Origin: an uncultured Ruminococcus sp.
GTDB taxonomy: Bacteria; Bacillota; Clostridia; Oscillospirales; Ruminococcaceae
NCBI GenBank assembly: GCA_900545285.1
Contig: UQYK01000016.1
Coordinates: 1-40,166, forward strand
Direction: 5' to 3'
Length of the DNA: 40,166 bases
The notes below the pieces were generated by a model that saw nothing but the letters and a program-made list of their open reading frames with translations, did not search any database and was not told the origin of the DNA. Shown piece after piece: positions 26,711-34,499 of this stretch. The position numbers and the translations under genes are program-made. Numbering within the stretch: the stretch's first letter is position 1; every line of letters begins with the position of its first letter.

Positions 26711-27147
26711 CTGATTCAACCTCCATTATGTAGGAACTCCAGCAATCCCGAAGTTCCGTTGTAATAATTTTTCGCAGTGCAGCATTTTTTTCTGCATCCC
26801 CTGCTTTTGCTATCCGGAATGGCACCTTTCGTGTCTCTTTTCCCCCGCAGATGCGGCCGGGATTTTCCAAATCCCGGTACACAGACAAAAATGCCGCCTA
26901 TCTGCATCCAAACCGCACAAAAACAAATAACAAAAAGCCTGTATTTCTGCGCAATTTCCATGCAAATGTATCCGAATATTCACCCTCATTATACTAATAT
27001 CAATTGAACTTTTCTAGGTGATAATTGTAAACGATTATTTGTTCATATAGTTAAGATACGGTTTTATTTTCCATTCACTGTATGCAAAAAATAATGCCGT
27101 TTTTTTGATGCAAAAGGCACCGATTTATGATGTTTTTAAGTATACGC
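26711..27147 (-). promoter_or_regulatory. Upstream region and long leader of the giant gene
   Basis: A TATAAT box lies at 26988-26993 on the minus strand with no good -35 box. Transcription from it would give a leader of about 270 nt. The leader contains the perfect stem CCGGGATTT-TCC-AAATCCCGG (26857-26877). A stem GGAACT/AGTTCC (26733-26757) lies just before the ribosome site. It also contains a small open frame with a hydrophobic stretch (26716-26961). The rest (26994-27147) is AT-rich with nothing recognised. Confidence 0.4.
26716..26961 (-). CDS. Possible upstream open frame in the giant-gene leader (81 codons)
   Basis: Starts at ATG 26961, about 20 nt after the predicted transcription start, and ends at TGA only 5 bases before the ATG of the giant gene. 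The product would have a hydrophobic segment (YRLFVICFCAVWMQIGGIF) followed by a basic tail. No strong ribosome site is seen and no homology is recognised. It may be chance, or a translated leader coupled to the main gene. Confidence 0.2.
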   Translation of the reverse strand: MEIAQKYRLFVICFCAVWMQIGGIFVCVPGFGKSRPHLRGKRDTKGAIPDSKSRGCRKKCCTAKNYYNGTSGLLEFLHNGG

Positions 27148-27179
27148 AAAAAAGCCTTGTCGATATTTCGACAAGGCTT
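27148..27179 (-). terminator. Terminator after the tRNA pair
   Basis: AAGCCTTGTCGA (27152-27163) and TCGACAAGGCTT (27168-27179) form a perfect 12-bp stem with a 4-nt loop. On the minus strand it continues into a run of six T. Confidence 0.9.
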
Positions 27180-27181
27180 CA

Positions 27182-27271
27182 TGGCGCAGAAAGAGGGATT
27201 TGAACCCTCGCGCCGGTTTCCCGACCTACTCCCTTAGCAGGGGAGCCCCTTCACCACTTGGGTATTTCTGC
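27182..27271 (-). tRNA. tRNA-Ser (anticodon GCU)
   Basis: Class II tRNA with a long variable arm. The acceptor stem is GCAGAAA/TTTCTGC with discriminator G and encoded CCA. The anticodon stem is CTCCC/GGGAG with loop CTGCTAA, giving anticodon GCU (reads AGC/AGU). The T-loop is GTTCAAATC. It is followed by a terminator. Confidence 0.95.
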
Positions 27272-27329
27272 AAAACTATAAGCACTCAGAAAAACAGGTG
27301 CATTTCCTGCAAACTCTGAGATTATTTTC

Positions 27330-27419
<90 letters not shown>

Positions 27420-27445
27420 GCATCTGCTGTACTAACAGCTTATTT

Positions 27446-27474
27446 ATTATACAATAAAACCGTTCCTTTGTCAA
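27446..27474 (-). promoter_or_regulatory. Consensus promoter of the tRNA-Ser pair
   Basis: Minus strand: TTGACA (27469-27474), 17 bp, TATAAT (27446-27451). Perfect boxes, as expected for stable RNA genes. Confidence 0.88.
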
Positions 27475-27565
27475 GGGATATTGTCTCAAAAAATAGATTT
27501 TACATATTATTCACAATAATATCTTTTCGGAAGGATGCAGCTTTCAGACAGCATGAACACACGGC

Positions 27566-27594
27566 TTGCATTCTTCAGGGAAATCTATTATAAT
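27566..27594 (+). promoter_or_regulatory. Sigma-A promoter of yjbQ-sir2-dtd
   Basis: TTGCAT (27566-27571), 17 bp, TATAAT (27589-27594). The leader to the first ATG is about 45 nt. Confidence 0.78.
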
Positions 27595-27644
27595 AGTATC
27601 AAACAGCCCTGCGCTGCATCTTTTTGCAGAAAGGAAGATTTACT

Positions 27645-28040
27645 ATGTTATACGCGTATACGCTGGAAACCCCAAGCGAAGATTTTTGCCCCATCACACC
27701 CCAGGTACAGGGTGCCGTAGCCGAAAGCGGCGTGACAGACGGCATCTGCGTGGTATATTGCCCCCACACCACCGCCGGCATTACCATTAACGAAAATGCC
27801 GACCCGGATGTCGTAACCGACTTGCTTCTGGCCTACCGGGAAGCGTTCCCGGATCGTCCCCAGTTCCGGCACATGGAGGGCAATTCTGCCGCCCATGCCA
27901 AGGCCACTGCCGTAGGGAGCAGCGTCACCGTTCCTGTGAAAAACGGCCGGCTGGTGCTGGGCACCTGGCAGGGCATTTATTTTTGCGAATTTGACGGGCC
28001 GCGGAGACGCACCTTCTACGTCTCTGTCATTTCCGAATAA
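27645..28040 (+). CDS. yjbQ: YjbQ family protein (UPF0047)
   Basis: Small conserved protein of 131 residues. E. coli YjbQ was reported to have weak thiamin-phosphate-synthase activity; the true role is uncertain. Family motifs: VYCPHTTAGITINENADPDV with the conserved His, then RHMEGNSAAHAKATAVG with two more His, and LGTWQGIYFCEFDGPR near the C-terminus. I chose ATG 27645, preceded by AAAGGAAG; the frame begins earlier at a TTG that lacks support. First gene of a three-gene plus-strand unit. Confidence 0.88.
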   Translation: MLYAYTLETPSEDFCPITPQVQGAVAESGVTDGICVVYCPHTTAGITINENADPDVVTDLLLAYREAFPDRPQFRHMEGNSAAHAKATAVGSSVTVPVKNGRLVLGTWQGIYFCEFDGPRRRTFYVSVISE

Positions 28041-28054
28041 AGGAGGCATTTTTT

Positions 28055-28804
28055 ATGGAAACATCACCCATTTCTCAGCTGCAAGCCTGGATCGATTCTT
28101 CCCGGCGGATTGTCTTTTTCGGCGGTGCCGGCGTTTCCACAGAGAGCGGCATTCCAGATTTCCGCAGTCAGGACGGACTGTATCACCAGCAGTTTGCCGT
28201 ACCGCCGGAAACCATCCTCAGCCACACTTACTTTGAACGGCACACAGAGGAGTTCTACCGATTTTATCGAAACAAAATGATCTGTCTCACTGCCAAGCCC
28301 AACGCCGCCCACAAAAAGCTGGCCGAGCTGGAACGTGCCGGGAGACTGTCTGCTGTGGTAACACAGAATATTGACGGCCTGCACCAGATGGCCGGAAGCC
28401 GGAATGTCCTGGAGCTGCACGGCAGTGTCCACCGCAACATCTGCCAGGCCTGCGGCGCTGTCTATGATGCCGACTGGATTATGATGACCACCGGCGTGCC
28501 CCACTGTACAGCATGCGGCGGCCGGGTAAAACCGGACGTGGTGCTCTATGAGGAATCCCTCCCGGAGGACACTCTCACCAGAGCGGTGGCAGCCATTGCA
28601 GCATCAGATCTGCTGATTGTGGGCGGCACGTCTCTGACGGTATACCCTGCCGCCGGCCTGCTCCGTTATTTCCGGGGCAGCCATCTGGTGCTCCTGAACC
28701 GGGATGCCACCCCCATGGACGAACAGGCAGATTTGTGCATCCGGGAGCCAATCGGAACAGTTCTGGATGCGATTTCTGTAACACCAATGACAAAGGAGCA
28801 GTGA
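28055..28804 (+). CDS. cobB: NAD-dependent protein deacylase, Sir2 family
   Basis: Removes acyl groups from lysines using NAD. The Rossmann motif is GGAGVSTESGIPDFRS (about residues 23-38). The catalytic motif TQNIDGLH and the active-site His in ELHGSVH follow. The zinc site has CQAC and CTAC pairs, and the NAD-binding VGGTSLTVYPAAG comes later. 249 residues. The DFRS form resembles bacterial/archaeal Sir2 deacetylases rather than the desuccinylase class. It lies 14 bp after yjbQ and 6 bp before dtd. The symbol follows family use. Confidence 0.93.
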   Translation: METSPISQLQAWIDSSRRIVFFGGAGVSTESGIPDFRSQDGLYHQQFAVPPETILSHTYFERHTEEFYRFYRNKMICLTAKPNAAHKKLAELERAGRLSAVVTQNIDGLHQMAGSRNVLELHGSVHRNICQACGAVYDADWIMMTTGVPHCTACGGRVKPDVVLYEESLPEDTLTRAVAAIAASDLLIVGGTSLTVYPAAGLLRYFRGSHLVLLNRDATPMDEQADLCIREPIGTVLDAISVTPMTKEQ

Positions 28805-28810
28805 TTTTTT

Positions 28811-29269
28811 ATGCGTCTCATTATTCAGCGCGTCAGCCGCGCCAGCGTCACCGTAGACGGCAGCGTCACCGGTGCAATTGAAAAGGGCTTTCTGGTTCTG
28901 CTGGGAATCGGCCCGGAGGATACCGAAGCCATTGCCGAAAAAATGATGGACAAGATGCTGCGGCTGCGGATTTTCTCGGACGATCAGGATAAAATCAACC
29001 TTTCCCTCCGGGATGTGGACGGCCAGCTGCTGCTGGTGTCCCAGTTCACCCTCTACGCCGACTGCCGCAAAGGCAACCGCCCCAGCTTTGTTAAGGCAGC
29101 GCCGCCGGCACAGGCCGAGGCGCTCTATGAATACTGCAAGGCCTACTGCAAAAAGACTGTGCCAGTGGTAGAATCCGGTATCTTCGGGGCAGATATGGCC
29201 GTTTCTCTGTGCAATGACGGCCCTTTTACCATTGTGCTGGACTCTGACGAAATTCTGGTGCAAAAGTAA
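28811..29269 (+). CDS. dtd: D-aminoacyl-tRNA deacylase
   Basis: Frees tRNAs wrongly charged with D-amino acids (and glycine from tRNA-Ala in studied members). It has MRLIIQRVSRASVTVDG at the N-terminus, the active-site SQFTLYADC, the GNRPSF segment and the Gly-cisPro-type motif in NDGPFTIVLDS. 152 residues, standard. Last gene of the plus-strand unit with yjbQ and sir2; no terminator was recognised before the next promoter, so some read-through is possible. Confidence 0.96.
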   Translation: MRLIIQRVSRASVTVDGSVTGAIEKGFLVLLGIGPEDTEAIAEKMMDKMLRLRIFSDDQDKINLSLRDVDGQLLLVSQFTLYADCRKGNRPSFVKAAPPAQAEALYEYCKAYCKKTVPVVESGIFGADMAVSLCNDGPFTIVLDSDEILVQK

Positions 29270-29304
29270 GGGCACTGACCGCGTGAAATCTTAAACTCGA
29301 CCCC

Positions 29305-29333
29305 TTGCAAAAAATTCCGGTTTATGTTATACT
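29305..29333 (+). promoter_or_regulatory. Sigma-A promoter of the ABC-F gene
   Basis: TTGCAA (29305-29310), 17 bp, TATACT (29328-29333). The leader of about 130 nt contains a small GCCCGG/CCGGGC stem (29392-29411). No obvious leader peptide or attenuator is seen. Confidence 0.75.
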
Positions 29334-29470
29334 GAATAGACAATTCCATATTGAAAGGCAACACCGCGCAAAAATAACGCCTAAACCGCGTGCCCGGCCG
29401 GCAAACCGGGCTTTGCACAGCATGATAATAAGAAAGCAAATGGGAAAAAACCTCTCAGAAAGGAAACGCT

Positions 29471-31072
29471 ATGATTACTGTATCCAATGTCAGCCTGCAA
29501 TTCGGCGGCGACACCCTCTTTAAAGATGTCAATCTCCAGTTTAATCCGGGAAATTGCTATGGTGTAATCGGTGCCAACGGTGCCGGAAAATCCACATTTT
29601 TGAAGATTCTCTGCGGCCAGCTGAAGCCCACCACCGGTGAGATCGCCATTCCGAAAAACCTCCGGATGAGCGTCTTAAAGCAGGATCACTTTGCCTATGA
29701 TGCCTATACAGTTCTGGACACCATTATTGTGGGAAACGGCCGGCTCTATGACATTATGCAGCAAAAGGATGCCCTCTATGCCAAGGAGGATTTTTCAGAG
29801 GAAGACGGCATTCTGGCTTCTGAGCTGGAAGCCGAATTTGCAGAACTGGACGGATGGGAAGCGGAATCCAACGCCTCTAAGCTGATTCAGGGCCTGGGAC
29901 TTTCCGAAGACCTGCTCTATCAGCAGATGGCTGATCTGTCCGGTAATGAAAAGGTGAAAATTCTCCTGGCTCAGGCGCTGTTCGGAAATCCGGACATCAT
30001 CCTCATGGACGAGCCGACCAACCACCTGGACATTGACGCCATTGCCTGGCTGGAAGACTTTCTGTCCGAATATTTCGGTACGGTAATTGTTGTCTCCCAT
30101 GACCGGCATTTCCTCAACGATGTCTGCACCCATATTGTGGACATTGACTACACCAAGATCAAAATGTATGTGGGCAACTACGAATTCTGGTATGAGTCCA
30201 GCCAGATGATGCAGCGTCTCATTAAGCAGCAGAACAAGAAGGTAGAGGACAAGATCGCAGAACTGAAAACCTTTATCGCCCGTTTCTCTGCCAACAAATC
30301 CAAATCGAAGCAGGCAACCTCCCGCCGGAAGCTCCTGGACAACCTGACCGTAGAAGAACTGCCGGCATCCAGCCGCCGCTATCCCTTCATCGGCTTTGAC
30401 ATGGATCGGGAGCTGGGAAAAGAAGTGCTCCAGGTCAGCGGCATTTCCAAGACTGTGGACGGCGTAAAACTCCTGAACAACGTCAGCTTCACCCTGGGGC
30501 GCACTGATAAGGTAGCCTTTATCGGCGAAAGCGAACAGGCGATCACCATGCTGTTTAAAATTCTGATGGAGGAGGAGCAGCCGGACGAGGGCACCTTCAA
30601 ATGGGGCGTTTCCACCTCAACCTCCTACTTCCCGGTGGATAACTCCGCCTATTTCAATGACAATGATGACTCCATCCTGGAATGGATCCGCCAGTACTCC
30701 ACCGCCGATGAAACCGAAACCTTCCTCCGGGGCTTCCTGGGCAGAATGCTCTTCTCCGGAGACGATATCTACAAGCCGGTCAAGGTGCTGTCCGGCGGCG
30801 AAAAAGTGCGGTGCATGTTTGCCCGGATGATGCTGTTCCACTCCAACGTGTTGCTTCTGGACAGACCCACAAACCACCTGGATCTGGAAAGCATTACCGC
30901 GGTGAACAACGGCCTTGTAAACTTTAAAGGCGTGGTCATTCTCTCCTCCCACGACCACGAAATCCTGGAAACTGTGGCAAACCGGATTATCGAAATCACA
31001 CCGGAAGGCTGTATCGACCGCCAGGGCACCTATGAAGAATACCTGGCCTGGAAAAAAGAAAATGGGAAATAA
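29471..31072 (+). CDS. ABC-F family ATPase (YkpA/YbiT type) with a degenerate second ATP site
   Basis: Cytoplasmic, ribosome-associated type ABC protein with two nucleotide-binding domains and no membrane segment, 533 residues. Domain 1 is intact: Walker A GANGAGKST (34-42), signature LSGNEKV, Walker B LMDEPTNHLD (Glu181), SHDRHF. The linker (about 240-310) is charged and helical. Domain 2 is altered. Its Walker A position reads IGESEQAITMLF, without the usual Lys-Thr/Ser. Its Walker B reads LLDRPTNHLD, with Arg465 where the catalytic Glu belongs. Its signature LSGGEKVR is intact. Subfamily is by overall similarity; antibiotic-resistance roles of other ABC-F proteins should not be assumed. 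Confidence 0.9.
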   Translation: MITVSNVSLQFGGDTLFKDVNLQFNPGNCYGVIGANGAGKSTFLKILCGQLKPTTGEIAIPKNLRMSVLKQDHFAYDAYTVLDTIIVGNGRLYDIMQQKDALYAKEDFSEEDGILASELEAEFAELDGWEAESNASKLIQGLGLSEDLLYQQMADLSGNEKVKILLAQALFGNPDIILMDEPTNHLDIDAIAWLEDFLSEYFGTVIVVSHDRHFLNDVCTHIVDIDYTKIKMYVGNYEFWYESSQMMQRLIKQQNKKVEDKIAELKTFIARFSANKSKSKQATSRRKLLDNLTVEELPASSRRYPFIGFDMDRELGKEVLQVSGISKTVDGVKLLNNVSFTLGRTDKVAFIGESEQAITMLFKILMEEEQPDEGTFKWGVSTSTSYFPVDNSAYFNDNDDSILEWIRQYSTADETETFLRGFLGRMLFSGDDIYKPVKVLSGGEKVRCMFARMMLFHSNVLLLDRPTNHLDLESITAVNNGLVNFKGVVILSSHDHEILETVANRIIEITPEGCIDRQGTYEEYLAWKKENGK

Positions 31073-31098
31073 GCCATAAGGCGTTTCCATAAGCATAC

Positions 31099-31136
31099 AA
31101 AAACCGTTCCGACACTGCACTGTCGGAACGGTTTTT
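31099..31136 (+). terminator. Terminator after the ABC-F gene
   Basis: AAAAACCGTTCCGACA pairs with TGTCGGAACGGTTTTT around a 6-nt loop. T-runs lie on both ends. Confidence 0.9.
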
Positions 31137-31157
31137 CTTGTTATAAAGCTATACGCC

Positions 31158-31238
31158 CTATTTGGCCCGCAAAAGCTGGCGCAGCAGGGTAAAATCCACC
31201 CCGTTTACCTGCATATCTGCCAGCAGACAAAAATTCGT
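31158..31238 (-). pseudogene. Possible remnant of a dockerin C-terminus
   Basis: On the minus strand a short open frame ends at TAG (31158) and encodes LLADMQVNGVDFTLLRQLL followed by RAK. VNGVDFTLLRQLL resembles the second half of a Ruminococcus dockerin calcium loop and helix, with part of the loop missing. There is no start codon in frame; an ATG with a plausible ribosome site just upstream lies in another frame. Read as a decayed gene end, but the piece is short and could be chance. Confidence 0.3.
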
Positions 31239-31279
31239 TTCATCCCTTTCATTCGAATCCCCTCTTTTTCTTCTGGATT

Positions 31280-31321
31280 CGAAAAAACGGATGGCTTCTC
31301 ACAAAAAGAAACCATCCGTTT
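31280..31321 (-). terminator. Terminator downstream of the aminotransferase gene
   Basis: Minus strand: AAACGGATGG (31312-31321) pairs with CCATCCGTTT (31285-31294) and runs into six T. It lies about 100 bp past the stop codon. Confidence 0.75.
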
Positions 31322-31424
31322 CTATCAGAGCCTGTTTTTACAAGCATATCCGCGTGCCTTTTCCGCAAGGCACACGAAAGCTGATACAAAACAGACGTTT
31401 ATCCAATTGCATTTGCACTGGTGC

Positions 31425-32699
31425 TTACTTTGCCAGTGCCTGTTCTGCTGCTGCCAGCTTTGCGCTGCAAACAAATACATCCATTGCCTTCTGGAGTTCT
31501 TCCTCTGTGGGGAAGGTAGGAGAAATCCGGATATTCTCATCCTCCGGATCTACGCCGTGCGGGAAGGATGCACCGGCACCGGTAAGGACAACGCCGGCTT
31601 CCTTACACAGGGAAACAATGCGCTTTGCACAGCCCTTCTGATTGAAGGAAATGAAGTAGCCGCCCTGGGGATTCGACCAGTTGGCAATGCCCAGGTCTGC
31701 CAGTTCCTGCTCCAGTGTGTTTTCTACAATCCGGAACTTCGGTGCGATCAGTGCCTTGTGCTTCTTCATGTGCTCTACCAGGTTTTCGAACTTGCCGCCG
31801 AAGAAACGCAGGTGGCGCAGCTGGTTCATCTTATCGTAGCCAATTGTAGAGAAGCCCAGCGCCTTTTTCAGATAGGCCAGGTTGTTCTGGCTGGCTGCGA
31901 TCATAGCAATACCAGAGCCGGGGTGTGTGATCTTAGAAGTGGAAGCAAACATATAGCAGATATCTTCGTTGCCTGCTTTTTTCGCTTCTTCCAGCAGATT
32001 TGCCTGTACCGGCGGATTATCTACCAGATGGTGTACGCAGTAAGCATTGTCCCAGAAAATCCGGAAGTCCTTTGCCTTTGGCTTCAGTGCGGCAAAGCGC
32101 TTTACTACTGCATCGCTGTAGACAACGCCGCCGGGGTTGGAGTACATCGGTACGCACCAGATTGCCTTAATGGTGTCATCTTCTGCCACCAGCTTTTCCA
32201 CAAGATCCATATCCGGACCGTCTTCCAGCATCGGAACGTTTACCAGTTCCATGCCCAGGAATTCACTGACAGCAAAGTGGCGGTCATAGCCGGGAACCGG
32301 GCACAGTACCTTTACCTTGTCATACTTGCCCCAGGGCTTGCTGCCCATCACGCCGTTGGTCATTGCCAGAGACATTGCCCAGTACATAATGTTCAGGCTG
32401 GAGTTGCCGCAGACAATGATATCTTCCGGCTTTACGCCCAGCATCGGTGCAAAGAATGCCTTTGCTTCCGGCAGTCCGTCCAGACAGCCATAGTTCCGGC
32501 AGTCCAGTCCGTTTTCTGCCCGATAATCTTCTTCTGTCAGACAGGTGGTAATCCCGTTGGTCAAATCCAGCTGCTTCGGAGACGGCTTACCTCTGGACAT
32601 ATCCAGCTTCAGATTTGCTGCCTGAAATGCAGCATACTGTTTCTGGCATTCCGCCTGAAATGCTTCCAGTTGTTCCCGATTCATTTCTGCTACTCTCAT
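31425..32699 (-). CDS. Aspartate aminotransferase-like PLP enzyme (type Ic, Aminotran_MocR family)
   Basis: Fold-type I aminotransferase of 424 residues in the subgroup that includes the Corynebacterium glutamicum aspartate aminotransferase. It shows the family opening LDMSRGKPSPKQLDL, NSSLNIMYWAM, CPVPGYDRHF, the PLP-contact segments WCVPMYSNPGG and WDNAYCVHHL, the PLP-Lys in FASTSKITHPGSG and NPQGGYFISF, and it ends near IRISPTFPTEEEL. Substrate is probably aspartate/2-oxoglutarate, by family only. I used ATG 32699 with GGGTGAG upstream; an ATG five codons later is possible. Its promoter is separated by a structured 120-nt leader. Confidence 0.9.
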   Translation of the reverse strand: MRVAEMNREQLEAFQAECQKQYAAFQAANLKLDMSRGKPSPKQLDLTNGITTCLTEEDYRAENGLDCRNYGCLDGLPEAKAFFAPMLGVKPEDIIVCGNSSLNIMYWAMSLAMTNGVMGSKPWGKYDKVKVLCPVPGYDRHFAVSEFLGMELVNVPMLEDGPDMDLVEKLVAEDDTIKAIWCVPMYSNPGGVVYSDAVVKRFAALKPKAKDFRIFWDNAYCVHHLVDNPPVQANLLEEAKKAGNEDICYMFASTSKITHPGSGIAMIAASQNNLAYLKKALGFSTIGYDKMNQLRHLRFFGGKFENLVEHMKKHKALIAPKFRIVENTLEQELADLGIANWSNPQGGYFISFNQKGCAKRIVSLCKEAGVVLTGAGASFPHGVDPEDENIRISPTFPTEEELQKAMDVFVCSAKLAAAEQALAK

Positions 32700-32821
32700 T
32701 GCTCACTCACCCGGCCCGTTATCTCGGGGCCTTCCCTTCTGAAAAAATCTGGTCGGCGCTGCATATCCGTGACACGGATTTTTCATCCGCCGACATCTGG
32801 TGCAGGTTCCCTGCACACATC
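32700..32821 (-). promoter_or_regulatory. Structured leader of the aminotransferase gene, possible attenuator
   Basis: About 120 nt from the predicted transcript start to the ATG. In order on the minus strand: TGCAGG-GAA-CCTGCA (32801-32815); a long hairpin closed by GTCGGCG/CGCCGAC (32788-32794 with 32752-32758) with an inner ATCCGTG/CACGGAT stem; then CAGATTTTTTC (T-run about 32741-32746), terminator-like; then GGCCC/GGGCC (32713-32731) beside the ribosome site. I could not match it to a known riboswitch. Confidence 0.45.
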
Positions 32822-32827
32822 GTTTCT

Positions 32828-32856
32828 ATTATAGCACATCTTTCCCTGGAGTGCAA
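32828..32856 (-). promoter_or_regulatory. Sigma-A promoter of the aminotransferase gene
   Basis: Minus strand: TTGCAC (32851-32856), 17 bp, TATAAT (32828-32833). Confidence 0.78.
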
Positions 32857-32909
32857 GTGTTCTCGCAGAAAAAACAAAAATTTCTCATTTTCTCTCGCCG
32901 CGCCAGTTT

Positions 32910-34142
32910 TCAGGCCAGGCCGCCCCGCTCATAGAACCCTGTCTGAATGGCATAAGTACAGCCGCAGAGGAAGCGATAGCGCTCCTGAATGGGACTGAGC
33001 AGAATGGCATCCGCAAATGCATCCCCACCGAATTCCCGTGCGCAGGCACGCAGCTGTTCCAGATTCTCCGGAGTAAAGCCAAACTGAAACAGACAGAGAT
33101 ATTTTGCAATGTATACACTGTACAGCGTATACAACAAGATCACAAAACGCAGCAGCAGGCCGTCTGTGACCGGCTGCAAAACTGTATCCGTTTCTGCGGC
33201 AGTCATCAGCTTGCCTAGTGTCAGGCGACTCAGATCCCCTTCCAGCAGCTTCCACAGCTGCGGTGTCTGCTCCTGGGAGAAGAACGGCGCCACTTTCTCC
33301 TGCATTGCCTCTGAAGAAAGCTCCGCCCGGACACTGCCGTTGGGATAGCCCTCCCGTTTTTTGCCGTCCAGCTTTACGCAGAGCTGTTCGATGTAATTTT
33401 CATTTTCCAGCAGACCGGGAATGGTATAACCGCCCAGCATGGGAATCGCATGATACCGCTGCCCGCTGTCGCAGTACAGGAACACCTGGTTCTCCACCTG
33501 GGGATGACTCTCCCCAAATGTAATCCCGGCCATGGCAAATTCTGTGATCGCACTGTTGCAGTATGCCGGAACGCCCATCTTCTCTTCCATCTGAGTTTGC
33601 AGCTCCGGAAACCGGATTTGCTGTTCCAGCCCGGTTTTATAACGCATTGCCTGAAACATGGACGGCATAATGCCAACACCCACATTCAGCACATCAGACG
33701 GCTTCAGGCAGCTGGCGCTGAGCATATGCTGCGTGGTCTCCCACACCAGTTCCACCAAAGTGGGAATATCCAGCGATCCCGGCCGATAGGCAATTGTCTT
33801 TTTCTCCAGTGCTGCGGAATTCATGGTGGTCAGGCCAATGGAGATTTCCTTTTCATCCACATATACACCAACTACAAATTTATAGGTTTCGTTAATATCC
33901 AGGAGGATTTTCCGCCGACCTTTCCGGGTACTGCCGTTTGGCTCTGCCGGTTCTTCGCCCACTTCCTCCAGAATATGCTGATCGATCATTTCATTCGTAA
34001 TAATTGTCACCGCTGCACGGGTAATTTGCAACAGCGCTGCAATATCCACACGAGAAATGGGACCCTTTTCCCGTACTGCCTTTAACACTTGCATCCGGTT
34101 CCGTCTTTTCAGATCAAGTTTACTGATCCCGCCTTCTATCAT
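32910..34142 (-). CDS. ROK-like transcriptional regulator with N-terminal winged helix
   Basis: 410 residues. The N-terminus is a MarR/ROK-type helix-turn-helix: RRNRMQVLKAVREKGPISRV followed by DIAALLQITRAAVTIITNEM, then a wing ending in KGRRKILLDIN. The C-terminal part follows the layout of NagC/XylR-type ROK repressors (FVVGVYVDEKEISIGL, VGVGIMPSM, YCNSAITEFAMAGITFG). The sugar-kinase phosphate motif (DxGxT) and the Cys-rich zinc motif of true ROK kinases are not seen, so it should be a sensor and not a kinase. AGAGGAAG precedes the ATG. The ligand is unknown; sugar or a derivative by family. Targets may include nearby genes. Confidence 0.82.
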   Translation of the reverse strand: MIEGGISKLDLKRRNRMQVLKAVREKGPISRVDIAALLQITRAAVTIITNEMIDQHILEEVGEEPAEPNGSTRKGRRKILLDINETYKFVVGVYVDEKEISIGLTTMNSAALEKKTIAYRPGSLDIPTLVELVWETTQHMLSASCLKPSDVLNVGVGIMPSMFQAMRYKTGLEQQIRFPELQTQMEEKMGVPAYCNSAITEFAMAGITFGESHPQVENQVFLYCDSGQRYHAIPMLGGYTIPGLLENENYIEQLCVKLDGKKREGYPNGSVRAELSSEAMQEKVAPFFSQEQTPQLWKLLEGDLSRLTLGKLMTAAETDTVLQPVTDGLLLRFVILLYTLYSVYIAKYLCLFQFGFTPENLEQLRACAREFGGDAFADAILLSPIQERYRFLCGCTYAIQTGFYERGGLA

Positions 34143-34265
34143 CTTTGTCTTCCTCTTTTTTCATCAGGTTCTGTCCCCCGTCCAAATACGCCGATTCAGA
34201 CAAGTTCGCCTTTATTTTTGGCATTTTTCACAAAATGCATGCGCAGCAAACGTTCAATATATCAC

Positions 34266-34294
34266 ATTTTAGCACAGCATTTTCGGGAATGCAA
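34266..34294 (-). promoter_or_regulatory. Promoter of the ROK-like regulator
   Basis: Minus strand: TTGCAT (34289-34294), 17 bp, TAAAAT (34266-34271). Confidence 0.65.
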
Positions 34295-34375
34295 GGGAAA
34301 CCAACTGAAAATGTTGAAAAGTTTACACTTTTATCACATTGTCAATTTCCTGGCTTTTGTTTTCTCAATTTTCTA

Positions 34376-34419
34376 TAAAAAATCAGTGCAAAGCCCAGGG
34401 AATCAGGTACTTTGCACTG
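34376..34419 (-). terminator. Terminator after the AEC transporter gene
   Basis: CAGTGCAAAG (34410-34419 on the minus strand) pairs with CTTTGCACTG (34384-34393) and is followed by ATTTTTT. Confidence 0.85.
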
Positions 34420-34499
34420 GTTCTGCCGTCCAATTTCTAAAAAAATCGCTTCCACCACTTGTCGCGGCGCTATACTGGAAAGGCGCTGCCGGACTCGCC

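Larger units (their letters stand above)
31137..31424. other. Intergenic region between convergent ABC-F and aminotransferase genes
   Basis: Holds the possible dockerin remnant, a minus-strand terminator (31280-31321) and a further stem GTGCCTT/AAGGCAC (31354-31373) just past the aminotransferase stop. No intact gene is seen. Confidence 0.6.
34143..34499. other. Region between the AEC transporter and regulator genes
   Basis: Contains the terminator of the transporter gene (34376-34419), the promoter of the regulator (34266-34294) and an AT-rich leader of about 115 nt. No gene is seen; plus-strand open frames here are short or run across real genes. Confidence 0.6.

Noticed and set aside
26760..26900. 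Possible cyclic-di-GMP riboswitch in the giant-gene leader
   Set aside because: A GCAAAAGC string and nearby stems looked suggestive, but the required GEMM elements are not in the right order.
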